Below the pieces are notes generated by a model, which worked only from the letters and a program-made list of their open reading frames with translations, made no database searches and was not told where the DNA came from. A stretch of 48,317 nucleotides of DNA, from NCBI GenBank assembly GCA_025350325.1, contig JANXYB010000106.1, positions 1 to 48,317 of the forward strand. The letters run 5' to 3'. The translations under genes and the position numbers were made by a program. Source of the stretch: Acidobacteriaceae bacterium (GTDB taxonomy: Bacteria; Acidobacteriota; Terriglobia; Terriglobales; Acidobacteriaceae). Of the stretch, positions 24,309 to 33,073 are shown piece by piece (the stretch's first letter is position 1; every line of letters starts with the position of its first letter).

Positions 24309-26039
24309 TCACTCTGTAAGGTGCAGCGCCCGGAAGAAGTAAGTTGGGGTGCAGCTCCATGCGTGGCAGAAACTGTTTATGTGTACGTCTCCGTAAGGTG
24401 AAAACGTCGAGTCCTGCGGGTTGTACGCTTCCCAAAACGTATCAGCCCCATCTGCGACCATCTGTCCCCAATAGCTCTTGATTAATGCGATGGCCTCTTT
24501 CCGCATTCCGCACTGCACCATGGCTTCCACGACGTGATGATACAAGTACGCGGTCGTCGGCTGAATCGAATTCTTGTTTCCGATCACGGCCAGCCGAAGG
24601 GCTTCAGCAGCCTCTTCCGCAGAGAGACAATTGGCAAGCGTCAGCCACGCCTGTGAAGCCCACGAAACCTGCTTGTTGGGACCACTGATACAGACTCGCT
24701 GCTCGCGATCATAGAAATGTTCGTGAGCGGCCGCGGTCATCTTGTCCAGAAGCGGAACGAAGGTTTTCATCTGGTCCGCGTGTCCGGTGAGTTGTGCCAG
24801 TTCGTTTAACTTGCGCCCGGAGTAAATCATTACCCCTTGAATTGATGCGCTCCGGTCAAGTTCCCTGTTCCAATCAATGAAAGGCCAACTCCCCTTGGGA
24901 ATCTGAAACAGACCCCTCTCGTCGACCATCGCAAACAAGAGTTCGAGTTGCCGGTAAGCGACCGGCCACAATTCCTTAGCGGCTTTCAAATCATTTGTCG
25001 CATTCAGGTAGTCGAGAACGATCGCTCCATACAAGGCGGCATAGTCGAGAATGAACGTGCCGGTTGTGGCGGGAGCCGGTTTTTCAAAGACACAAGCCGG
25101 CAGAAATCCATCACTCTCGCGCGGCAATCCTGCAAATAGATGGAGACACCGCTTTACCAGGTCATGATTGGGCATCGTCACATAACTAGCCTTTGCCTGG
25201 AGACGTAGGTCGCCGATCCATAATCGCTGATCTCTGCGCGGTCCATCCTCAAACGTTGTCTGCATGCAATCGCGAAGCGTCGCGATACTCACCTCATCAA
25301 CGCGTCGAATCCATGCGCTTGAAGACGCGGGAAGCGGGGCAGGCTCACCCAGCGCCGAGGTCAAAGCGATTGCGGTCGAGTCGAAGAAACGCACACCGTA
25401 GTTCGGAGAGGTATCGAGTACTTCGACCTTGACATATCTGAAGGCATATCGGCGCGGCATACGCACAAGCTGAGGCAAGAAGTCGACGGTAATGATCTCT
25501 TCCGGAAGCCATGCGCTACTGAGGCTTCCCTTGTAGGGGTAAAGGGGCTCAGACACGTCCCCCGGAACCTCTCCAAATGTGACCTTAAGTCTCACGGGAG
25601 AGTCCACCGAAACACCGTCACCCACTAATCTGAATTGGAAGTTACCCGTTCGATGGCCTCCGAAATCGAGAATGAATTTATCTCCCTTGCGAAAAAGGCT
25701 TTTCGGAAGATCTGAACCGGGCATGAGAACGTCCATGCGCCAACGGAGATAAAGATTGCTATCAGCGACCGGCTTTACGACAGACAATGGCGCTTGCGGT
25801 GTTGCTCTCAAATATGGCTTGAGCGACTCTGCATATGCAACCCACTGGCCTCGTGTGGACGCAGAAATGGCAGGCGTCTCGATCGCGTTGTTACCTCCCC
25901 GTTTTATAAATACAGACGATGACCAAGACACGGTCGGGCCCCCTATTAGTGGCAAGATTGATGCCGCACTGATTTGCTTCAGAGCTGATCGCCGACCTAA
26001 AACAGGGGTGAACACGTCCTCATTTCGTGTAGCTTTCAA
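24309..26039 (-). CDS. Secreted alpha-L-rhamnosidase-like glycoside hydrolase (GH78-related)
   Basis: 576 residues from TTG 26039, chosen because AAGGAG (26045-26050) stands five bases upstream; an ATG at 26090 has no such site. The TTG start places twin arginines at residues 16-17 (GRRSALKQISAASILPLIGG), a Tat-type signal. A beta-sandwich part (about 100-240) is followed by an (alpha/alpha)6 barrel with GPRRDQRLWIGDLRLQ, the GH78 equivalent of the P.RDER..W.GD box carrying the general acid region, and GADTFWEAYNP near the end. It is shorter than typical GH78 enzymes (about 900). It should release terminal rhamnose outside the cytoplasm, feeding the rhamnose genes next door. Confidence 0.8.
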   Translation of the reverse strand: MKATRNEDVFTPVLGRRSALKQISAASILPLIGGPTVSWSSSVFIKRGGNNAIETPAISASTRGQWVAYAESLKPYLRATPQAPLSVVKPVADSNLYLRWRMDVLMPGSDLPKSLFRKGDKFILDFGGHRTGNFQFRLVGDGVSVDSPVRLKVTFGEVPGDVSEPLYPYKGSLSSAWLPEEIITVDFLPQLVRMPRRYAFRYVKVEVLDTSPNYGVRFFDSTAIALTSALGEPAPLPASSSAWIRRVDEVSIATLRDCMQTTFEDGPRRDQRLWIGDLRLQAKASYVTMPNHDLVKRCLHLFAGLPRESDGFLPACVFEKPAPATTGTFILDYAALYGAIVLDYLNATNDLKAAKELWPVAYRQLELLFAMVDERGLFQIPKGSWPFIDWNRELDRSASIQGVMIYSGRKLNELAQLTGHADQMKTFVPLLDKMTAAAHEHFYDREQRVCISGPNKQVSWASQAWLTLANCLSAEEAAEALRLAVIGNKNSIQPTTAYLYHHVVEAMVQCGMRKEAIALIKSYWGQMVADGADTFWEAYNPQDSTFSPYGDVHINSFCHAWSCTPTYFFRALHLTE

Positions 26040-26044
26040 GAGAA

Positions 26045-26050
26045 CTCCTT
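26045..26050 (-). promoter_or_regulatory. Ribosome binding site deciding a TTG start
   Basis: AAGGAG on the minus strand, five bases before TTG 26039 of the GH78-like gene. Confidence 0.65.
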
Positions 26051-26134
26051 TGCAATGCAAATCGATTACCCGGAAGTCTAAAGTCTCCAATTAGCCGACG
26101 CGTCGATTTGGCGTTTCTGATCCTAAACACCACG

Positions 26135-26160
26135 CAAACCCGCAGCGAGATGGCGGTTTG
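26135..26160 (-). terminator. Hairpin between rhaI and the rhamnosidase gene
   Basis: CAAACC-C-GC pairs with GCGGTTTG (8 bp, one bulge) 12 bp after the rhaI stop. There is no T-run; it may weaken read-through or protect the rhaI message. Confidence 0.35.
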
Positions 26161-26172
26161 AGCTAAGTGATA

Positions 26173-27363
26173 TCAGGCATAGGACGATACAGTTTGTGAA
26201 TTCTGGAGAGATCGTTCTTTTGTGATCCGCTCTAGATAGCCGCTCTGGCGGAACGCCTCCATTGGTGATTCTGGTAGGCCCTTGGCGCTTCGCCATTCTC
26301 GAATAGCGGGGCGAACATCTGTCGCGAATGCGTCTTGTAGCAACGATTCTGCTGCGATAAGATCGCAATTCGTCTGCGCGGTCGCGAGCTCTTCCTCATT
26401 GACGATTGCCGCTTTAGAAAAAAGTTCCTGTGCTACTGTCACCGTCTGTATCATCGCCTCAATTTTTCCTTTCAGGTTGTGACTTTGATCGACCATATAG
26501 GCGATATCAGCCCTCTGCCCCTTCTCCCATTCGAAGAATCGAATTTCATGGAAGATTCGAAACACCTGATAAGGATCGATCGACCCCATTGTCAAGTCGT
26601 CATCGGCGTACCTTCGATCATTGAAGTGAAACCCACCCAGCATGTTCTCCGAAAGCAGCCACGCAACGATTTGCTCGATGTTTTGAGCCGCATAGTGATG
26701 CCCCGTATCGACTAATACCTTCGCTTGTGGGCCCGCAGCGCGCGCGAGCAAGAGAGCCATGCCCCAATCGGCAATATCGGTGTGGTAGAAGGCGGGCTCG
26801 AATGGTTTGTACTCGATAAGCAGTCGTTGACCTTCCGACAGGGCGTCGTGTGATTCTTTCAAAAAATTCGTAAACCAATCCTTGCGTTGCCGGATGTTTG
26901 CGGTTCCAGGATAGTTCGATCCGTCCGCAAACCACATGGAGATGTCGCGGCTACTCAAGCGACGCGCGATCTCGATACTGTCTTTGGTGTGTTGCAGCGC
27001 GCGTTGTCGAATGACAGGGCTCGGATTACCAAACGAGCCGAACTTATATTCTTGATCTTGAAAAAGATTAGGGTTGATTGAACCCGGCAAGATTCCATAA
27101 CGCGCACTAAATTTCTTTATCTCCTCAGTACTGCGGGCGCCATCAGGGCAATCCCAAAGCACATGAAGAGCGAGGGTCGGGCACACGCCTGTCAGCAAAT
27201 GCACTTGCGCTGCATCGCTGAACTTCTGTTCCGTCGTAGTTGCCGCCGCGGCCTGAATGAATTTTCCAAAGCGGGTGCCGGTATTGGCAAAGCCCCACGA
27301 GGGAAGTTCAATGCGGAAGGACTCGAGAGCATCGAATATTTTCTTGGAACTGGCTTTTTTCAT
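26173..27363 (-). CDS. rhaI: L-rhamnose isomerase, RhaI type
   Basis: 396 residues of the xylose-isomerase-like TIM-barrel family, the Rhizobium/Pseudomonas stutzeri RhaI form rather than E. coli RhaA. Diagnostic parts are LIEYKPFEPAFYHTDIADWG with the metal-binding Glu, KVLVDTGHHYAAQNIEQIVA (Asp and His of the metal site), and GGFHFNDRRYADDDLTMGSI, then DPYQVFRIF. It converts L-rhamnose to L-rhamnulose in the cytoplasm. The gene diverges from the aldolase-dehydrogenase gene across about 365 bp and probably shares its transcript with the rhamnosidase gene downstream. Confidence 0.92.
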   Translation of the reverse strand: MKKASSKKIFDALESFRIELPSWGFANTGTRFGKFIQAAAATTTEQKFSDAAQVHLLTGVCPTLALHVLWDCPDGARSTEEIKKFSARYGILPGSINPNLFQDQEYKFGSFGNPSPVIRQRALQHTKDSIEIARRLSSRDISMWFADGSNYPGTANIRQRKDWFTNFLKESHDALSEGQRLLIEYKPFEPAFYHTDIADWGMALLLARAAGPQAKVLVDTGHHYAAQNIEQIVAWLLSENMLGGFHFNDRRYADDDLTMGSIDPYQVFRIFHEIRFFEWEKGQRADIAYMVDQSHNLKGKIEAMIQTVTVAQELFSKAAIVNEEELATAQTNCDLIAAESLLQDAFATDVRPAIREWRSAKGLPESPMEAFRQSGYLERITKERSLQNSQTVSSYA

Positions 27364-27729
27364 TGGTACACCTATTCTTCAGGAGCGGAGGTTAACGCGG
27401 CCTCGGCAAAAGGTCACGGAATTTCTGAAACAGGAGGCAGATGCCCTTGAGAGAGAATCTTTTCCTCTCAAGGAACGGTGTTTGTTGAATTAGGGGCACA
27501 TCTCACCGCTTCTCCTTGCGTAATGGATTTCCTTTTGCGCTCATCTGTTGACAGTAGTTGATCCTGGGTGTGAGCATCCATGCCGGACAATAATTTATTC
27601 AGATTGTTCCAGATCAAAAGCTGCTTTACTGGTGCTCGGCAAAAGCTCTAACCAACCTTCGACGATTGGCCCGCTTCCGGTGGACTCTTCGAATTCGATT
27701 GAGAAATGTTCCACTAACGAAGGGTGACA
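27364..27729. promoter_or_regulatory. Divergent control region of the rhamnose genes
   Basis: A 366-bp non-coding interval between rhaI and the aldolase gene. It contains a 9-bp inverted repeat, CCTTGAGAG (27445-27453) and CTCTCAAGG (27465-27473), separated by 11 bases. This may be an operator or a hairpin in the leader of rhaI. No regulator gene is adjacent. Confidence 0.5.
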
Positions 27730-29931
27730 ATGATGGATGCAGAACTACATTACCTCAAGGACGACTGGGATGAGGCAATTGCGACGACTCTAGGTCCCGC
27801 AGAGTTGTTGCGTTACCGTTCAAACCTGCTCGGTTCTGACCTCCGAATCACGAACTTCGGGGGTGGTAATACGAGTTCTAAACTTCGACAGGCCGACCCC
27901 CTGGATGGCGAAGAAAAGGCCGTGCTCTGGGCCAAAGGTTCCGGAGGGGATCTGGGAAGCATCAAGCGCTCAGGATTCGCCACCCTCTATATGGATAAAT
28001 TGCTGGCACTGGCAAAAAGTTACAAGGGTGTCGAGCATGAAGACGACATGGTTGCGATGTACCCACTATGTACATTTGGAAACAATCCTGTGGCGGCTTC
28101 TATTGACACACCTTTACACGGTTTTCTCCCATTCCCGCATGTGGATCATCTTCATCCAGACTGGGGAATCGCTCTGGCTGCATCGGCGAACGGATCAAAA
28201 AAACTTGATGAATTCAACGAACGCTTCGGCCACAAGATAATCTGGGCTCCGTGGCAGCGCCCTGGCTTCGAGCTTGCACTTATGCTGCAGCGGGCGGTTG
28301 CCCAGATGCCTGGCTGTGACGGCGTTATACTTGGCGGTCACGGGCTTTTCACATGGGGAGACACCCAGCGCGATTGCTATTGGAATACGCTCAGCATTAT
28401 CGACCAGCTAGGACGATTTGTGTTCGATCATGCGAAGCAGAAAAACGTGATCTTCGGCGGCTCGAAGCATCGTGCACCTGCCGAGCGAAAGAGAATCGCT
28501 ACGGGGATAATGCCCTACTTGCGCGGCAGGGTATCAGAGAAGGAGCGGATGATTGGCACCTTCGTGGACTCGCCGGATGTGCTTGATTTTGTAAATTCGC
28601 ATTCTGCGGAGAGGCTCGCAAATCTCGGTACGAGCTGTCCGGATCACTTTGTTCGGACAAAGATTCGCCCGCTGTTTGTACCCTGGAATCCATTGACGGA
28701 TGCTCAAGAAATCGAATCGATCTTTGATGCTTCGTTGACGGCGTATCGGACAGAGTATGAGCGCTACTATAGCGCGCATGCTGTGCCAGATTCCCCGGCT
28801 ATGCGTGATTCCAATCCAACGATTGTTCTGGTACCTGGCCTCGGAATGTTCAGCTTTGGCAAAAGCAAGACCGCGTCTCGCCTAGCAAGTGAGTTCTATA
28901 CAAATGCAGTCCACGTGATGGCAGGCGCCGGCGCGATGGACGAAGGCATGTGCCCTTCGGTGCTCCCGCAGGCAAGTGATGCGACGCCTACCACTGCTTT
29001 CAATGTGCATGAGAACTACGTGGCTCTGCCGCCCAGCGAGGCGTTTCGTATCGAGTATTGGGCTCTGGAAGAGGCAAAGATTCAACGTCAACCTGCTGAA
29101 AAGGAACTGAGCGGAAGAATCGTGTTGGTGGTTGGGGGCGCAAGCGGAATCGGTCGTGAAGTAGTGCTCTTAGCCGCTCAACGCGGTGCCCACATTATTG
29201 TTGCAGATCTATCGCTTGAGGCAGCCCAGCAAGTTGCCGAGGAAGCGAGGTCTATTGGCGGAGCTGAGGTCGCCATCGCGACCAGGATTGATATTCGCAA
29301 GCGCGAGGCGATTCGAGAAGCCCTCCAATCCACCGTAGACGAATTCGGTGGGATCGATCTGCTCATCAACACGGCAGCTATATTTCCAACTTCACCAAAT
29401 GGAATCATCAGCGACGACCAGTGGGCGCTCACTCTCGACGTGAATGTCACCTCGAACTTCCTTTTGACAGACGAAGCGCGCAAGATATTTGAAGTGCAAG
29501 GCCTGCCGGGGAGTATCGTGCTGACCAGTTCGGCGAACGCCGTTGTGCCAAAGCGCGGGACAGAAGCCTATGACGTCAGTAAGGCAGCATTGAGCCACCT
29601 CGTCCGCGAACTCGCGGTCACCTATGCTCCTCTACTCCGCGTAAACGGCATCAGCCCGGCGACCGTCGTGAAGGGTTCGACCATGTTTCCGCGCGAGCGG
29701 GTTAAGGCGTCATTGATCAAATACGCAATCCCCTTCGAAGATACAAAAAGCGATGACGAATTGCGCAACCTTCTTGCCAATTTCTACGCGCAAAGGACTC
29801 TGACGCATATTCCGATTGACCCAAAAGATTGTGCAGAAGCAATCTTGTTTATCGGCGGTCCTAAGGCGCCGGTTACCACGGGGCACCTCATCCCGGTCGA
29901 CGGAGGACTGACCGAGGCGTATCTCAGATGA
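27730..29931 (+). CDS. rhaEW: Bifunctional rhamnulose-1-phosphate aldolase / L-lactaldehyde dehydrogenase
   Basis: 733 residues from ATG 27730 (AAGGG five bases upstream; a GTG at 27724 overlaps that site). The N-terminal half is a class II aldolase: NFGGGNTSSKL, then PFPHVDHLHPDWGIA with the zinc histidines and GCDGVILGGHGLFTWG. The C-terminal part (about 455-733) is a short-chain dehydrogenase: VLVVGGASGIGREVV for NAD(P), NTAAIFPTS, and active site SSANAV...YDVSK. The fused enzyme cleaves rhamnulose-1-phosphate to dihydroxyacetone phosphate and L-lactaldehyde and oxidises the latter to lactate. This is the RhaE-RhaW architecture. rhaB follows with 4-bp overlap. Confidence 0.92.
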   Translation: MMDAELHYLKDDWDEAIATTLGPAELLRYRSNLLGSDLRITNFGGGNTSSKLRQADPLDGEEKAVLWAKGSGGDLGSIKRSGFATLYMDKLLALAKSYKGVEHEDDMVAMYPLCTFGNNPVAASIDTPLHGFLPFPHVDHLHPDWGIALAASANGSKKLDEFNERFGHKIIWAPWQRPGFELALMLQRAVAQMPGCDGVILGGHGLFTWGDTQRDCYWNTLSIIDQLGRFVFDHAKQKNVIFGGSKHRAPAERKRIATGIMPYLRGRVSEKERMIGTFVDSPDVLDFVNSHSAERLANLGTSCPDHFVRTKIRPLFVPWNPLTDAQEIESIFDASLTAYRTEYERYYSAHAVPDSPAMRDSNPTIVLVPGLGMFSFGKSKTASRLASEFYTNAVHVMAGAGAMDEGMCPSVLPQASDATPTTAFNVHENYVALPPSEAFRIEYWALEEAKIQRQPAEKELSGRIVLVVGGASGIGREVVLLAAQRGAHIIVADLSLEAAQQVAEEARSIGGAEVAIATRIDIRKREAIREALQSTVDEFGGIDLLINTAAIFPTSPNGIISDDQWALTLDVNVTSNFLLTDEARKIFEVQGLPGSIVLTSSANAVVPKRGTEAYDVSKAALSHLVRELAVTYAPLLRVNGISPATVVKGSTMFPRERVKASLIKYAIPFEDTKSDDELRNLLANFYAQRTLTHIPIDPKDCAEAILFIGGPKAPVTTGHLIPVDGGLTEAYLR

Positions 29932-31427
29932 CAGGAGCTCTTCAATCAATTTCTGCATACCCAAAAATATGCTCTGATTCGCGCGCTTTGATCGCGATTG
30001 ATCTAGGTGCGGAAAGTTGCCGGGTGTCTTTGTTGCGATGGCAGGAAAACATTCCAGTCATCCAACTCGTTCATAGATTCCGCAACAAAGCCGTAGAAAA
30101 AGATGGCGAACTGCGCTGGGAAATGCGACGCATCCTCGCCGAACTGTATGCGGGACTCAGACAATGCGCAGAAATCACCCCTGAAGGGGTCAGGTCAATT
30201 GGGGTTGACGGTTGGGCCGTGGACTACGTTCGCTTGGATGCGAATGGTACGGCCATCGAGGAGCCATTCTGTTATCGGGATCTTCGCACGGTGGCTTCAG
30301 AAAGTGCGGTGCACGCGCGTCTGTCGACAGAGCGTATCCGCGAGATTACCGGAATTCAAATCAGTCGAATAAATACGTTATATCAGCATGTGGCAGACAA
30401 ACCGGAGTTGGCAAACATGCCATGGCTCAACCTGCCAGAGTATGTACTCCATCAGTTGGGAGGCGAGCCCGTTTCGGAATTAACCAATGCTTCGCACACG
30501 CAGCTGCTTACAATCGACGGCGAGTGGTCTCACGAGATTTTCACCGTGCTTGGGCTGAACTTTGACGTGGCGCCTCGTCTCGTGCGGCCTGGTACGGATG
30601 TTGGGAAATTGAGAGGACCGCTTGCTGATTTAGAGGCATTCAGCAATACGCGGCTGATTGCTCCGGCCTGCCACGATACCGCTTCCGCCGTCGCAGCCAT
30701 TCCGGATGCCGGAAATGACTGGGCGTATATCAGTTCTGGAACCTGGTCGCTGGTGGGAACAGTGCTTGATGCACCTGTGCTCACCGCGGAGTCGGCTGCG
30801 GCAAATTTCACCAATCTGGCCGCGGCAGAGGGAAAAATCTGCTTTCACAAAAGCGTGAATGGCTTGTGGTTGCTACGACAATGCATGGAGGAATGGAGCG
30901 CCGCTGGCGTTGAATTGAATATCTCTGAGGTCATAGATGCTGCCGAATCCATTTCGCCTTGGGATTACTTTCTCGATGTGGACGACCCCAGCTTAATGCT
31001 TCAAGGAGACATGCCGGGACGAATTAATGCCCAACTTCGTCGTCGAGGTCGGCACGAGTTGGATACCTCGCCCGCGCATGCTCCAGAGGTAGCGTCATTC
31101 ATTCTTAGCAGTCTTGCAGTGCGCTATGCAGAAGTGTTGAAGCTCGCCGAAAGGCTTTGTGACAAGCAATTCACACACCTATGGATCATGGGAGGAGGCA
31201 GCCAGAATAAGCTGCTTACACGACTGACCGAGGAAGCGACCGGTCTCAAAGTGAGAGGCAACGAGAGCGAGGGTTCAACTCTGGGAAATTTCGCTATACA
31301 GCTCACAACGTTAGAACATCAGACTGGTCATCAAGCCGATCGCAACACCTGCGGGTGGGCTGAGATCTTAGGTTGTGCCAATCGAGAACGCATACATTCC
31401 GTTGTACGAGGTAAGTATGGGTCCTAA
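29928..31427 (+). CDS. rhaB: Rhamnulokinase
   Basis: 499 residues of the FGGY kinase family. N-terminal ATPase motif ALIAIDLGAESCRVSLLRW, RSIGVDGWAVDYVRLDANG in the typical substrate region, ISSGTWSLVGTVL in the second domain, and LWIMGGGSQNKLLTRLTEEA for adenosine binding. It phosphorylates L-rhamnulose at O1. ATG 29928 overlaps the aldolase stop (ATGA). Slightly longer than E. coli RhaB (489). Its end overlaps the start of rhaT by 11 bp. Confidence 0.94.
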   Translation: MTGALQSISAYPKICSDSRALIAIDLGAESCRVSLLRWQENIPVIQLVHRFRNKAVEKDGELRWEMRRILAELYAGLRQCAEITPEGVRSIGVDGWAVDYVRLDANGTAIEEPFCYRDLRTVASESAVHARLSTERIREITGIQISRINTLYQHVADKPELANMPWLNLPEYVLHQLGGEPVSELTNASHTQLLTIDGEWSHEIFTVLGLNFDVAPRLVRPGTDVGKLRGPLADLEAFSNTRLIAPACHDTASAVAAIPDAGNDWAYISSGTWSLVGTVLDAPVLTAESAAANFTNLAAAEGKICFHKSVNGLWLLRQCMEEWSAAGVELNISEVIDAAESISPWDYFLDVDDPSLMLQGDMPGRINAQLRRRGRHELDTSPAHAPEVASFILSSLAVRYAEVLKLAERLCDKQFTHLWIMGGGSQNKLLTRLTEEATGLKVRGNESEGSTLGNFAIQLTTLEHQTGHQADRNTCGWAEILGCANRERIHSVVRGKYGS

Positions 31428-32568
31428 TCCATTTATCGGTGTAATGTTTCACTGGCTCGGAGGCCTGGCATCGGCAAGTAACTTCATCCCGTTTCGGGGA
31501 ATCAAGAGATGGTCGTGGGAGATTTACTGGATTATCCAGGGGGTTGCCGCATGGCTTGTTACCCCCCTCCTGCTTGCCCGAATGCTTGTACCGGACTTGT
31601 TCCACATCCTTCGAATCGCACCGCCAGAGTCAATTGGATTTGCTTTGTTGTGGGGCTGCATGTGGGGTATAGGCGGCCTGACGTTTGGACTTGCAATCCG
31701 CTATCTTGGCCTTGGTCTTGGCTATGCCATCGCGCTTGGTTTCTGCACCGCGTTTGGAACCCTGATTCCGCCATTGTGGCATGGCCAGATGGGGATAATC
31801 GTCCACGAGCGCTCTGGACAGGTGATCCTTCTAGGAATTTTCATTTGCTTGGGCGCTATCGCCATCAGCGGCGCTGCAGGCTATTCAAAGGAGTCGGAAA
31901 TTTCTGAAGAGGTGAAGGCAGAGGCCGGTGAGCGTGACTTTTCCTTCGTTAAAGGGCTTGCGGTTGCTATCTTCGCAGGCATCATGAGCTCCTTCTTTGC
32001 GGTGGGTCTCGATGCCGGAAAGCCTATTGCTGAAATCGCGCGAACTCACCTCGCTCATGCGGGACGAGCCGACCTTTGGCAGAACCTTCCCGTGCTCGTT
32101 GTGGTGCTGTGGGGTGGCTTCGCAACCAACCTCATCTGGTCCAGCATTCTTATCATTCGCAATCATTCTGGGGCACAGTTTTTTGGTCAGCCTGGTTCGA
32201 ACCCGCTGGGCACAACAACTACCACGGGGAGCACGCTCGTCGAAGTGGATCCGTTGACGCTCACGCAGCGCATAGCAAGTGGCGTCCTGATACGAAACTA
32301 TTTATTAGCGGCACTCGCCGGAGTCATTTGGTATTTTCAGTTCTTCTTTTACTCTATTGGTCAGACGCGCATGGGAAAATACGAGTTCTCGAGTTGGACC
32401 CTGCACATGGCCAGCATTATCATCTTCGCCACCCTTTGGGGCGTAGTTTTGAGCGAGTGGAAAGGCACCAGCCTAAGGACACGTCTTCTTGTCACGTGTG
32501 GGCTTTTTCTACTTGTCGCCTCCACCGTCGTCGTCGGCTACGGCAGCTACCTCAAAGCCAATCAGTAA
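31417..32568 (+). CDS. rhaT: L-rhamnose/H+ symporter
   Basis: 383 residues with about ten membrane helices, matching RhaT along its length: GVMFHWLGGLASASNFIPFR at the start, IKRWSWEIYWIIQGVAAWLV (the K.WSWE block), LLWGCMWGIGGLTFGLAIRY, LGLGLGYAIALG, and GQTRMGKYEFSSWTLHMASI near the end. It imports rhamnose across the inner membrane with protons. The ATG at 31417 is preceded by GAGGTAAG; a longer frame exists inside rhaB without support. Last gene of the plus-strand rhamnose operon. Confidence 0.93.
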   Translation: MGPNPFIGVMFHWLGGLASASNFIPFRGIKRWSWEIYWIIQGVAAWLVTPLLLARMLVPDLFHILRIAPPESIGFALLWGCMWGIGGLTFGLAIRYLGLGLGYAIALGFCTAFGTLIPPLWHGQMGIIVHERSGQVILLGIFICLGAIAISGAAGYSKESEISEEVKAEAGERDFSFVKGLAVAIFAGIMSSFFAVGLDAGKPIAEIARTHLAHAGRADLWQNLPVLVVVLWGGFATNLIWSSILIIRNHSGAQFFGQPGSNPLGTTTTTGSTLVEVDPLTLTQRIASGVLIRNYLLAALAGVIWYFQFFFYSIGQTRMGKYEFSSWTLHMASIIIFATLWGVVLSEWKGTSLRTRLLVTCGLFLLVASTVVVGYGSYLKANQ

Positions 32569-32576
32569 GGGCCAAA

Positions 32577-32830
32577 CCTGCGCGTCGAAGAGGTGTCCTA
32601 AGACTGGAAGAGCGTTAATCACGTCCGCACCCACGCCCCTATCATTGGGCGCAATTCCAAGCTGTCAGTTGTGCTGAACACAGTGAAAACCCCGCTTGCC
32701 GTACAGCAGAAAATGATGCGGCACACGGATATCCGCACTACCATGAACATCTATGTCGATGTGGTCACGGATGAGATGATCACGGCAGGATTGATGGTGG
32801 CTAACCTGCTTGTTGGAGTTGAAAGCAACC
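32577..32830 (+). pseudogene. Tyrosine recombinase, C-terminal fragment
   Basis: Starting just after rhaT, the frame reads LRVEEVS-stop-DWKSVNH, the first catalytic-arginine box (LRxxEv..L.W.dv), then after an apparent deletion KTPLAVQQKMMRHTDIRTTM and NIYVDVVTDEM, the second box with the catalytic His and the nucleophile Tyr. The internal stop, loss of the middle of the domain and absence of an N-terminus make this a relic. It is of the same general type as the N-terminal fragment at 7083 but the two do not overlap. Confidence 0.75.
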
Positions 32831-33073
32831 TCACCCGAAGAGCGGCGCCGTCACCGTCAGGTGCGAAGCGAAGGGGACGAGCTTGGAGGGAACCCCAACG
32901 AATCCTTCGCCAACTATCTCGTCCATCGCCCACCCAGGTTCGGTGAAGTCAACTTCGTTCCAGGCCTGGAAATGCTGTGCGCGGCTGAGAGGCACCGCGC
33001 AGACCAGCGAAACTAGGAACCCCGCGTACAAGCAAAGCGAAGAGCCCCAGTCGGTAACTCGGAGCCAATTCAT
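32831..33073 (-). pseudogene. Truncated secreted protein, possible DUF2490 N-terminus
   Basis: ATG 33073 overlaps the stop of the YcaC-like gene by 4 bp, so it was translated with it. The first 45 residues look real: a signal peptide (SSLCLYAGFLVSLVCAVPLSRA) followed by QHFQAWNEVDFT, resembling the start of DUF2490 outer-membrane-type proteins. After this the sequence loses similarity and ends after 80 residues, next to the recombinase relic. It is probably a 5' gene fragment cut by a deletion or insertion. Confidence 0.5.
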
